Below, piece by piece: positions 13,029-23,233 of a stretch of 64,000 nt of DNA. The stretch's first letter is position 1. Each line of letters begins with the position of its first letter. The DNA comes from Henricia sp. BOLD:AAB3569 (taxonomy: Eukaryota > Echinodermata > Asteroidea > Spinulosida > Echinasteridae). Under the pieces are notes generated by a model. The model was not told the DNA's origin. It was given only the letters and a program-made list of their open reading frames with translations, and searched no databases. The stretch spans positions 496,001 through 560,000 of the forward strand of contig JBBELK010000056.1 of assembly GCA_037783545.1 (NCBI GenBank). Reading direction: 5' to 3'. Position numbers and translations under genes: made by a program.

Positions 13029-13632
13029 ATTCGAAACCCCTTTTCGAACCATTTCAACCGCCATTCGAAAACCCCGTTTCGAACCATTTCAATTAAACCG
13101 CCGTTCGAAACCCCGCTTCGACCCATTCGGTTCCAACCGCCATTAAAAATCCCATTTCGAACCATTTCAATCGCCGTTCGAAACCCCGTTTCAAACCATT
13201 TCAAACTCCGTTCGAAACCCTGTTTCGAAGCATTTCAACCACCGTTCGAAACCCTGTTTCAAACCATTTCAACCGCCGTTCAAAACCCCGTTTCAAACCA
13301 TTTCAATCACCTTTTCAAACCATTTAAACCGTACCGCCATTCGAAAACCCAGTTTCGAACCATTTAAACCGCCGTTCGAAACCCCATTTCAACCGATGTT
13401 CGAAAGCCCATTTCGAACCATTTCAACCACCGTTCAAAACCCCGTTTCGAACTATTTCAACCGCCGTTCGTTTGAGATGGTGTTTGTTTGAGATCGAAAC
13501 CCGTTTCAAACCATTTCAATCGCCGTTCGAAACCCCGTTTCAAACCATTTCAATCACCTTTTCAAACCATTTAAACCACCATTCGAAAACCCAGTTTCGA
13601 ACCATTTCAACCGCCGTTCGAAACCCCGTTTC

Positions 13633-13752
13633 GGTATTTTTTCGGTATACATTGAACAAAGATTTGAAGGAAATTACCTCCTGGAATCAACAGATCATCC
13701 AATTAATTAATGTGACATCACCACTTTCCTCATGCATATGTAAATTTTCATT
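13633..13752 (+). mobile_element. Internally deleted MITE-like module
   Basis: Tandem copy (offset 2892) of 10741-10860. Confidence 0.7.
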
Positions 13753-14387
13753 CCAAACCCCTTTTCGAACCATTTCAACCGCCATTCGAAAACCTCGTTT
13801 CGAACCATTTCAATTAAACCGCCGTTCGAAACCCCGCTTCGACCCATTCGGTTCCAACCGCCATTCAAAATCCCATTTCGAACCATTTCAGCCGCCATTC
13901 GAAATCCCGTTTCGAACCATTGATACCGCCGTTCGAAATCCCATTGCGAACCATTTCAACCGCCGTTCGAAACCCCGTTTCAAATCATTTCAACCGCCGT
14001 TCGAAACCCCGTTTCAAACCATTTCAACCGCCGTTCGAAACCCCGTTTCAAACCATTTCAACCGCCGTTCGAAACCCAGTTTCAAACCATTTCGACCGCC
14101 GTTCGAAACCCCGTTTCAAACCATTTCAACCACCGTTCAAAACCCTGTTTCGAACTATTTCAACCGCCGTTCGTTTCAGATGGGTGTTTGTTTGAGATGG
14201 GTGTTTGTTTCAGATGAAACGAACGCCCATCTGAAACAAGTTGGGCAAGCTGGCCAACAGATGGATGTTTCATTACCGTTCGACTTCAAAAAGATTGTGA
14301 TAGACTTGTGATGGACTCGACTACAACCCTGGTGCTATAAAGTTAGTTCCAGCAATTAATTTAAGAAGCATAAACAAATTAACTCAC

Positions 14388-14481
14388 GGGTTTGCTTGCC
14401 CTTTCTTCGATAATACTCCATGATGTGATGAACTGGAAAAGCAAAGGGAGCATCAACACCTTGGAATCGTAGGAGTTTATT
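14388..14481 (-). CDS. Candidate internal coding exon, copy 4
   Basis: The exon block is identical to copy 1, while its flanks already differ (AAGAAGCATAAACAAATTAA against AATAGCATAACAAATTTAAC, and a shorter region upstream of the acceptor on the minus strand). An exon that stays the same while its surroundings change is a mild sign of constraint, though 94 nt is too short to be sure. Confidence 0.45.
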
Positions 14482-15368
14482 CTGAAAAAAAGAAATTTAC
14501 TTACATTGAGAATTGCTTACATTGAAAAATTGTGACCTGTCACCACAAAACGAGCTTAAAGTTGGAATTTTGAAAGTTTGAACCATTTCAACCACCGTTT
14601 GAAACCCCTTTTCAAACGGCATTCGAAACCCCGTTTCAAACCATTTTAATCGCCGCTTCAAACCATATTACTTGTCGTTCGAAACCCCGTTTCAAACCAT
14701 TTCTACCGCCGTTCAAAACCCCGTTTCGAACTATTTCAACCGCCATTGAAAACTTCGAAACCCCTTTTCGAACCATTTCAACCGCCGTTCGAAAACCCGT
14801 TTCCAAACATTTCAACCGCCATTCGAAAACCCATTTCGAACCAATTTCAACCGCCATTCGAAAACCCTGTTTCGAACCATTTCAACCGCCATTCGAAAAC
14901 CCCCGCTTCGACCCATTCGGTTCCAACCGCCATTCGAAACCCCATTTCGAACCAATTTCAACCGCCATTCGAAATCCCATTTCGAAGCATTTCAACCACC
15001 GTTCGAAACCTCGTTTCAAACCGTTTCAAACCATTTCAAACCATTTCAACCGCCGTTCGAAAACCCCGTTTCAAACCATTTCAATCGCCGTTCAAAACCA
15101 CGTTTCAAACCATTTAAACCACCATTCGAAAACCCAGTTTCGAACCATTTCAACCGCCGTTCGAAATCCCATTTCGAAGCATTTCAACCACCGTTCGAAA
15201 CCTCGTTTCAAACCATTTCATCCGCCGTTCGAAAACCCAGTTTCGAACCATTTCAATCGCCGTTTCAAACATATCAATTGCCGTTCGAAACCCCGTTTCA
15301 AACCATTTAAACCACCATTCGAAAACCCAGTTTCGAACCATTTCAACCGCCGTTCGAAACCCCGTTTC

Positions 15369-16004
15369 GGTATTTTTTTCGGTATACATTAAACAAAGAT
15401 TTGAAGGAAATTACCTCCTGGAATCAACAGATCATTCAATTACAAGATATACTTCCCACTTTCACTTCTGTCGGAAATGTTGCATTTCTGAGATAAATAA
15501 ATGATAAAATTACATTGTACTGCATAAAGTAATGCACAAAATTAATTACGGCGCGAGCGGTCCGTGCGTAAGCGCGACAGCAGAGGGCGCTGCGCGCAGG
15601 CGTGAATGATTATCTTGTGCACTAACTGAATACAAATTTTGAAGAAGAAAATGTGATTTGTCCACATAAAAGCAACATTTGCGACAAAAGTGCAAGTGGG
15701 AAGTATACATGTATCTTAAATGCTCAATAACTTTATGCAATAACTTTGGCATTTTTCAACTTTGAAAATTTCTTCACATAAACTCATAGAAATAGGGCGC
15801 TGTTTGGGGCATGTCACTTTAGGAACACACAGCAGAAAAGCAAAGAAAAAACATAAGACTTCAAACTGGAATTGTAGAAAAATGGTGCAGTTTCCAGCCT
15901 TAGTTTTTTATGGTAAAACAAACCTAAACCGTCATGGGGTTTTAATACAAAAGTTTTTAATTAGCAAGTTTCAGAAAATTGTGGAAACTTTTGTGCACAG
16001 TTGA
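15369..16004 (+). mobile_element. MITE-like composite module 7 (shortened)
   Basis: Same order of parts as module 1, with deletions near CTTTATGCAATAACTTTGGC and in the 3' part. It ends directly in a CCCCGTTTCGAACC unit. Confidence 0.65.
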
Positions 16005-17140
16005 ACCCCGTTTCGAACCATTTCAATTAAACCGCCGTTCGAAACCCCGCTTCGACACATTCAGTTCCAACCGCGATTCAAAATCCCATTTCGAACCATT
16101 GATACCGCCGTTCAAACCATTTCAATTAAACCGCCGTTCGAAACCCCGCTTCGACACATTCAGTTCCAACCGCGATTCAAAATCCCATTTCGAACCATTG
16201 ATACCGCCGTTCGAAACCCCATTTCGAACCATTTCAATCGCCGTTCGAAACCCTGTTTCGAACCATTCATACCGCCGTTCAATCGCCGTTCAAAACCCCG
16301 TTTCAAACCATTTCAACCGCCGTTCGAAACCCCATTTCGAACCATTTCAATCGCCGTTCGAAACCCCGTTTCAAACCATTTCAACCGCCGTTCGAAACCC
16401 CGTTTCGAACCATATCAATTGCCGTTTGAAACCCCGTTTCGAAGCATTTCAACCACCGTTCGAAATCCCATTTCGAACCATTTCAAACCATTTCAACCGC
16501 CGTTCGAAACCCCTTTTCGAACCATATCAATTGCCGTTTGAAACCCCGTTTCGAAGCATTTCAACCACCGTTCGAAACCCCATTTCAGACCATTTCAACC
16601 GATGTTCGAAAGCCCGTTTCGAACCATTTCAACCACCGTTCAAAACCCCGTTTCGAACTATTTCAACCGCCGTTCGTTTGAGATGGGTGTTTGTTTGAGA
16701 TTGAAACCCCGTTTCAAAGCATTTCAACCACCGTTCGAAACCCCGTTTCAAACCATTTCAATCGCCGTTCAATACCCCGTTTCAAACCATTTCAACCGCC
16801 GATCGAAACCCCGTTTCAAACCATTTCAATCACCTTTTCAAACCATTTAAACCACCATTCGAAAACCCAGTTTCGAACCAATTAAACCGCCGTTCGAAAC
16901 CCAGTTTCGAACTATTTTGATGGGTGTTTGTTTGAGATGGGTGTTTGTTCCAGATGAAACAAACGCCCATCTGAAACAAGTTGGGCAAGCTGGGCAAGCT
17001 GGCCAACAGATGGATGTTTCATTACCATTCGACTTCAAAAAGATTGTGATAGACTTGTGATGGACTCGACTACAACGTACCCTGGTGCTATAAAGTTGGT
17101 TCCAGCAATTAATTTAAGAAGCATAACAAAATTAACTCAC

Positions 17141-17237
17141 CGGTTTGCTTGCCCTTTCTTCGATAATACTCCGGCATGATGTGATGAACTGGAAAAGCAA
17201 AGGGAGCATCAACACCTTGGAATCGTAGGAGTTTATT
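17141..17237 (-). CDS. Candidate internal coding exon, copy 5 (one extra codon)
   Basis: This most diverged copy has a 3-nt insertion that adds a proline codon (HHIMPEYYRRKG) and keeps the frame. The base before the donor changes from C to G (ACCG|GTGAGT). The acceptor tract is purine-interrupted (TTTCTCTTTTCAG) but still good. An in-frame indel in the oldest-looking copy fits either coding constraint or chance. Confidence 0.42.
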
Positions 17238-18206
17238 CTGAAAAGAGAAATTTACTTACATTGAGAATCGCTTACATTGAGAATCGCTTACATTGAAAAA
17301 TTGTGACCCGTCAGCACAAAATGAGTTGAAAGTTTGAACCATTTGAACCGCCGTTCGAAACTCCGTTTCAAACCATTTCAACCGGCGTTCGAAACCCCAT
17401 TTCAAACCATTTCAACCGCCGTTCAAAACCCCGTTTCGAACTATTTCAACCGCCATTGAAAACTTTGAAACCCCGCCATTTCAACCGCCGTTCGAAAACC
17501 CGTTTCTAAACATTTCAACCGCCATTGGAAAACCCCGTTTCGAACCATTTCAATCGCCGTTCAAAACCCAGTTTCGAACCATTTCAACCGCCATTCGTTT
17601 CAGATGGGTGTTTGTTTGAGATGGGTGTTTGTTTCAGATGAAACAAACGCCCATCTGGGGCAAGTTGGGCAAGCTGGCCAACAGATGGATGTTTCAAACC
17701 ATTTCAACCGCCGTTCGAAACCCCGTTTCCAACCAATTTAACCACCATTCGAAACCCCGTTTCCAACCATTTCAATCGCCGTTCAAAACCACGTTTCAAA
17801 AGATTTCAACCGCCGTTCGAAACCCCGTTTCAAACCATTACAATCACCTTTTCAAACCATTTAAACCACCATTCGAAAACCCTGTTTCGAACCATTTCAA
17901 CCGCCGTTTCAAACCATTTCAACCGCCGTTCAAAACCCCGTTTCGAACCATTTCAACCGCCATTCGTTTCAGATTGATGTTTGTTTGAGATGGGCGTTTG
18001 TTTCAGAGGGGTGTTTGTTTTAGATATAACAAAAGCACATCTTAAACAAGTTGGGCAAGCTGGCCAACAGATGGATGTTTCATTACCGTTCGACTTCAAA
18101 AAGATTGTGATAGACTTGTGATGGACTCGACTACAACCCTGGTGCTATAAAGTTGGTTCCAGCAATTAATTTAAAAATCATACAAAATTTAACTCACCGG
18201 TTTGCT

Positions 18207-18440
18207 TGTGTCGTCGACTCTGAGATCGCAAACTTAGACTGGTTTCCACTGAAGCGTTTTATTGTCACAGACTCAGTTACGCAACACTCCGTGAAAACTA
18301 TTGACAAATCAAAGCAAAAGATAACAAAAATAGTAATACACGGAGTAATCTACCTTAAATTAGACACATGAAATATGCAAATGTCTCTAACAAACCTCTA
18401 ACTACATGTAAATACAGAACAAGGCAAAAACATGTATAGA
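18207..18440. other. Satellite edge; no gene recognised
   Basis: The last exon module stops after the final bases of the exon and its donor (ACTCACCGGTTTGCTTG, ending near 18206). The following 230 bp are unique AT-rich sequence with no convincing coding frame. Confidence 0.6.
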
Positions 18441-19036
18441 ATACAGGGCCCACTATACTTCAATCTCAACGTCTCCGGAGACAGAGTCACCGTCACGCAC
18501 TGACGCACATTCATACATTGCGCCCTCTTTAGAATGAAATCAAAACATTCACAGGCGTCTCCGCGTCACCAGAAACCCTCTTACCCAGAATAATCGAGTC
18601 ATACATGTAACGCACTTACACATTCATATATTGCGCCCTCTTTGGAATGAACTGTTCAAGCGGGGCGCTCGGAAACGATCCCGTCGCCGGAGTCGCGCAC
18701 TTCTTTTATTTTAATTACCGACGAACTAATCACCCACCCACCCACCCCTCCCCCCATTCAAAGTAGTTCGGTGTCCAGAGAGGGCGCTTTTCTTTTAATT
18801 ACCGACGGGATACCCCCCTCGAATTCAAAAAATTCACAGCCGTCTCTCATCTCCGCGTCTCCAGAGACCCTCTTGTTAAGAAAAATGGCGGCACGAGAGG
18901 GATGTTTTAAAAAAGGTAAATAAAGACCGGAAACAGTGACGTTTTTATTCAAAGTAGTTCGGTGTCCAGAGAGGGCGCTTTTCTTTTAATTACCGACGGG
19001 ATACCCCCCTCGAATTCAAAACATTTACAGCCGTCT
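18441..19036. repeat. Dispersed GAGGGCGC repeat family with a ~191-bp direct repeat
   Basis: A block starting ATTCAAAGTAGTTCGGTGTC occurs at 18756 and again at 18947 (offset 191). Each carries AGAGAGGGCGC, a C-rich run and CCGTCTCT. Looser relatives (CAACGTCTCCGGAGAC, CCAGAGACCCTCTT, ACGAGAGGGAT) link this region to the array at 20540-21090, so both derive from one family. Confidence 0.75.
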
Positions 19037-19068
19037 CTACAAAGTGTCCCTTCTCGGACACTTTGTAG
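19037..19068. repeat. Perfect 13-bp hairpin
   Basis: CTACAAAGTGTCC and GGACACTTTGTAG flank a 6-nt CTTCTC loop. No T-run follows and no gene ends here, so a terminator reading is unsupported. Confidence 0.8.
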
Positions 19069-20539
19069 TTAGGAGATTTTTTATAAAGGGAATAAAGCCC
19101 GATAACCATTCCGGTAACGAATTCACGGCACAGTGGTGCTTTCGACCACCGCAGAGGGCGCTCATCTCCCGTCTTCCGCATATACGGCCCTGGTCTCCCG
19201 TATCGCCGTCTCTGCTAGAAGTTCGATCACATCGTCTACGACGTCTCCATTCAACTTTGAAAAGGTGCTGTCGCGTTACTCCAAAACTAGCCCCGCGAGC
19301 AGTTTTCGACGATGTAAGGCATTGTTTTCAAATTGATCAGAATAAAGGAAAGTAAACGTCAAACAATGTCTCAGTTGCCTTCTTCAGTCCATAGCCTTAC
19401 GGTTTAAATTTGGTGAATGTTGCTCACTGCCGTTTTTGTTGCTGCCTGAAGCGCGCCGACAGCGATCATCGTGACCGGTTTTCGACGCTCGCGTTGAGTA
19501 CGGTGTCCCAGTGAAACCATGTGCAGAAGAAAACGTCTGTAATGACCCCAAACCCTTGTGTGGCAATACAAAATCCTTCAGTGTCGAATTCTTATTGGTT
19601 CATCTTTCTTTCTTTCTCTACTCCGTCTCCAACTCTTCCCTTAAGAATGATTACGTGTTGGAAACTTTTTGACTTGTATTATTCTTGTTGTTTTGCCCCA
19701 GCTAAAGCTGGGATACATGTAGGCCTAGCTGGTGTTTTCTCCCTTTGTTATCATACATGTAATTATCATCGAAACACATATTAGCCTACATGTATTTTAA
19801 AATAATCTTGTTTTTGACAAAATTCCCAGTATGGGGAGCAATTAATGAAATAAAAAATTTTGCAATTTTACAGCTTGGTCACTTTTTAAATTGTGTTTGG
19901 GGAATAATTCACCTACATGTATAAATTTGCAGAATCCTCCAAAACCAACACGATGTATCTCACAACCGTGAAACATACACATGGCCCGATAAATACAGCT
20001 AACTAGTAAGGCGGAGTTGGTGCCATTCAACTAACACACATTTGCTGTTCTCGTCAATGTATTCATCGGAAGATGTGTCGACACAATATTTTTTTGTGCT
20101 GTGCCCTGATTGTTAGACTGGGCTTGATGGACAACTCTTTCAAATACAGAGAAAAAACTTGGTTCATTCAACTATTTACAAAAACAAATAATCAAAAAGC
20201 ATGTTACTTACAATAAAATTACACTCAACAAATTATACATATCATTTTATTAGTCTTTCCTTAGATTTTAACGGGAAAATACAACCCCCATGAAACAGGA
20301 AATTATGCAGCTTTTCAGAACCAGTAAACAAATAATATAAGCGACATGTTCTTTTAGGACCTCTGTAGTATTTCCCCGCTGTGCGGAGCCACAAAGTTTG
20401 TGGCATTTTCTGAATCTGCATACTCGGGGCTTCGTATTGACCCAAACTGAAACGTTTGGGGGATAATAATAGAACAAATAAGAGCCCAGCAAGATCTTAC
20501 AATTTTGTATCTACATGTAGCAAAATATGGCTAAACTAT
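19069..20539. other. No gene or repeat recognised
   Basis: About 1.5 kb of mixed-composition sequence. The first 280 bp are relatively GC-rich and contain one CAGAGGGCGCT word. The rest is AT-rich with TACATGTA words. Frames of 60-100 codons exist on both strands but show no domain, biased composition or splice context that would support them. Confidence 0.5.
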
Positions 20540-21090
20540 AGAATGCAGGGCACACTATACTTCAATCTCCACGTCTCCGGAGACGTGGTCACGGTGGTCA
20601 CGGACTATAATCTCGACTTGAATAGAGGGCGTTCTACGTTTCAACTTAATTCGATCCCCCCACCCCCCATCCACAACCGTCTCCGCGTCGCCGCTCCTCC
20701 AGAGACCCTCTTACCAGGAATAATCTCGACACGAGAGGGATATTTAAAAAAAGGTAAATAAAGTCTGGAAATAGAGGGCGTTCTACGTTTCAACTTATTT
20801 CGATCACCCACCCCCCCCCCACATTCACAACCGTCTCCGTGTCGCCGCTCCTCCAGAGACCCTCTTACCAGGAATAATCTCGACATGAATAGAGGGCATT
20901 CTACGTTTCAACTTAATTCGATCCCCCCTCCCCCACTTTCACAACTGTCTCCGCGTCGCCGCTCCTCCAGAGACCCTCTTACCAGGAATAATCTCGACAC
21001 GAGAGGGATATTTTAAAAAAGGTAAATAAAGTCTGGAAATAGAGGGCGTTCTACGTTTCAACTTATTTCGATCAACCCCCTCCCCTCCCC
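20540..21090 (+). repeat. Tandem array of a 118-150-bp unit with C-rich tracts
   Basis: Units start with ATAGAGGGCGTTCTACGTTT near 20622, 20771, 20889 and 21039 (spacings 149, 118, 150). They contain a run of 6-10 C, the words CCGTCTCCGCGTCGCCGCTC and CAGAGACCCTCTTACCAGG, and in longer units ACGAGAGGGATATTT. The two alternating lengths reflect presence or absence of the AAAAAAGGTAAATAAAGTCT segment. The C-tracts could form G-quadruplexes on the minus strand. Confidence 0.85.
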
Positions 21091-21104
21091 CGTCCGGTAG
21101 TACT

Positions 21105-21432
21105 ATTTACTGGAAAACACCGGAAAACATACTAAATACCGGAAAACTACTAAATACCGGAAAACAGTATTTTATGGTGTTTTCTGCAGGTAGTGGGGGT
21201 GGTGTTTTAAGTGCTTTCGGGTGTTTTCCGGTATTTAGTGTGTTTTCCGGTATTTAGTACCGGTATGTTTTCCGGTGTTTTCCGGTATTTAGTGTGTTTT
21301 CCGGTATTTAGTGTGTTTTCCGGTATTTAGTATGTTTTCCGGTGTTTTCCGGTATTTAGTGTTTTCCGGTATTTAGTATGTTTTCCGGTGTTTTTCGATG
21401 AGTTTTCCGGTGTTTTCCGGTATATAGTATCA
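21105..21432. repeat. CCGGTATTTAGT minisatellite with an inverted first block
   Basis: From about 21180 the plus strand repeats TTTTCCGGTATTTAGTGTG and TTTTCCGGTG in a ~19-bp rhythm. The block at 21112-21170 carries the reverse complement (CTAAATACCGGAAAAC). The whole can therefore fold back on itself through a short centre near TTTATGGTGTTTTCTGCAGG. Confidence 0.85.
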
Positions 21433-21445
21433 CCCGTTATGCACC

Positions 21446-22533
21446 TGTCAATTGTAATCCCGGCCCCGGGGGACCCGGGACTAGCGGGGACTGGGCCGGG
21501 GATGTCCAAGTGGCCCAGCGTGATACTCCCGCTACGTCCCCGCTACGTGCCCGGCCCTGCGGGGCACTTGATTTTGTACATCTCCGGCTATACCCCGGCC
21601 CCGGTATGCGGGGCATTATTGTACAACCCCCGCACGATCCCGGCCCCGACATGCGGGGCATTTAGTACATCCCCCGCACAATCCCGGCCCCGACATGCGG
21701 GGCATTTTGGACAACCCCCGCGCTGTCCCGGCCCCAACATGCGAGGCATAACAGTACAACTCCCGCCCGATCTCGGCCCCGACTCAACTGCTTTATGAAA
21801 TTCGCGGCCGGCAAGAGTGTCCAAAAAGTACATTTCGTTCCTAAGATTTGTTTAAAAATTTGTACTGCTTTTAAAAAGCCCAACAAAGATGCATCCATAT
21901 TCTATTTGATGGCGACGAAAATTATTGTAGTACTGCACTAGCAAGAACATTTTTATGAACTGCATGTACTAAATTCCTGTGTACGCCTATCCAACCCCAC
22001 CCTTAAACCAAAATAATAATCCCCCGGCCGGCAAACGTGACATATACGTTGCCCGCTCATTCCTGGCGCGCGGCCAGTGCATGCGCGCGCTCAGGTTGAG
22101 GAAACATTGGTATCGTCAGAACCCCTAAATCCACGCGGTCCTATTTCTACGCACTCGCCTTATTGTTTGTTAATGCGCGCGCGCGTATATAAAAAGCGTA
22201 TTATAGTTGCGCAGATTATGGAGGGTCGAGGATACATATCTGGCCAAGTCCCCGCTGTTGTCCCGGCCGGTAGGGCGGGGCAACAAATTAGACAACCCCG
22301 GCAAAGTCCCCGCTACTGTCCCGGTAGGGCGGGGCAGCAAATTTGTACAACCCCGGCTATGTCCCCGCTATTGTCCCGGTATAGCGGGGCAACAAATTGT
22401 ACAACCCTGGCCAAGTCCCCGCTATTGTCCCGGCTAGCGGGGCACGTTTTTTGGACATCCCCGGCTATGTCCCCGCTACTTTCTCCAAAGTCCCGGGTCC
22501 CCCCCGGGCCCGGGGCCGAGATTACAATTGACA
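21446..22533. mobile_element. GC-rich fold-back element with internal minisatellites
   Basis: The ends form an inverted repeat: TGTCAATTGTAATCCCGGCC at 21446 and its reverse complement (CGAGATTACAATTGACA) ending at 22533, continuing through CCCGGG tracts and GGGGATGTCCAA. Inside the left arm is a ~44-bp tandem repeat carrying CCCGGCCCCGACATGCGGGG. The right arm carries a related ~55-bp repeat (CCCCGCTATTGTCCCGG, GCGGGGCAACAAATT) in roughly opposite orientation. The centre (21830-22220) is unique. No clean target duplication is visible. It resembles Foldback-type elements, and no transposase is present. Confidence 0.6.
22185..22196 (+). promoter_or_regulatory. TATA-box-like motif inside the fold-back element
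   Basis: GTATATAAAAAG follows a (GC)n tract in the unique centre of the fold-back element. It is a good TATA match by eye, but no transcript start or gene is visible downstream, so promoter function is inference. Confidence 0.25.
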
Positions 22534-23176
22534 AGTTAATACGTCAAAGGTAAAGCGTCGAAAACGCGTACCGTCGAAAACAGGGCCCTCGACGATCATG
22601 ACGATACACCAAATCTGTGGCAAACTCACGCAAATGAAATTTGCTCAATAGGTGCACTCACCCCAGTTTGCAAATTTTCCGAAGAGTACGCATCGATCCG
22701 ATGTCTAGTTTCGGTGAAATCGTGGGGACAGTTTGAGACCTTCCTTGCGATGAAATTCCCACTCTTTGACCAAAAATCAAATATGCGCATGCGCGAGGGC
22801 GGAGAGGTCAACATAATAGCGCCATCTCGCGACGGCGTCGACACTTACTAGCTGCACAGCGGCTGTTTCATGAGAGAGCACATCGATTCTATGGTGGCGT
22901 ACAAGAGACGTCGCGACGCAAATCAAAGTTATCTTTGCAATATGATGTCAAACAACTTCGATATCTACCTGAAAATAGTACGGACGATTTAATAGATATA
23001 ACGTACCGCGCGAGAGAGCCGACTAAAAACAAAAAGGATTTTCAAAAAAATTAAAAATTATATACCGGCCCGATACACAGTGAGAGCCCAAAGGAAAAAA
23101 ATACCATAGTTTGGCAGTTGAGACTCTTGTTTCTTCCACCATGCGTACACTAAGTCAACGCGTCCAAAACACTGCA
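22534..23176. other. No gene recognised
   Basis: Roughly 640 bp between the fold-back element and the 23.2-kb insertion. A 72-codon minus-strand frame (22626-22844) has no recognisable domain. The segment has several CpG-containing words and otherwise nothing I can assign. Confidence 0.5.
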
Positions 23177-23233
23177 GCCCGCATCGACCTAGTTGAAGTG
23201 AGCCGCCTATTCGGCCGAATGAGCTCGCCGCTC
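23177..23233. repeat. Left flank of interrupted repeat (pairs with 31003-31049)
   Basis: AGTTGAAGTGAGCCGCCTAT and TCGGCCGAATGAGC match the reverse complement of 31010-31049 closely. The continuation of the same repeat is found at 23571-23660, beyond the insertion. Confidence 0.75.

Larger units (their letters stand above)
11137..14028 (+). repeat. 2892-bp tandem duplication, copy 2
   Basis: Adjacent second copy of 8245-11136. It adds the third copy of the candidate exon and of its hairpin. After about 14028 the sequence returns to ordinary 34-bp units that differ from those following copy 1. Confidence 0.85.
1..18206. repeat. Composite satellite domain based on a 34-bp TTCGAA unit
   Basis: Most of this stretch is head-to-tail copies of a roughly 34-bp unit of the form TTCGAAACCCCGTTTCGAAC followed by CATTTCAACCGCCG. 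Point variants (CAACCACCG, CAATCGCCG, AAAACCC) and occasional indels occur. The unit contains the palindrome TTCGAA twice. Because 34 is not a multiple of 3 and stops are rare, it yields long spurious frames on both strands with recurring peptides such as RRSKPRFEPFQPPFE. The array is broken by MITE-like modules and by an exon-bearing module. It starts before the window and ends near 18206, where a truncated exon module abuts unrelated sequence. Being a tandem repeat is certain. Any role is unknown. Confidence 0.95.

Noticed and set aside
1..18206. CRISPR-like array of ~34-bp repeats
   Set aside because: The units are contiguous with no spacers, they vary, and the genome is eukaryotic.
19037..19068. 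Transcription terminator
   Set aside because: A perfect hairpin is present, but without a T-run or an upstream gene, and bacterial-type terminators do not apply here.
21388..21798. 136-codon frame with P/G-rich peptide, and overlapping minus-strand frames at 21437-21898
   Set aside because: These come from the GC-rich 44-bp minisatellite in the fold-back element. All six frames look similarly open.
22626..22844. 72-codon minus-strand frame
   Set aside because: No recognisable motif, start context or neighbouring exon; length is within chance expectation.
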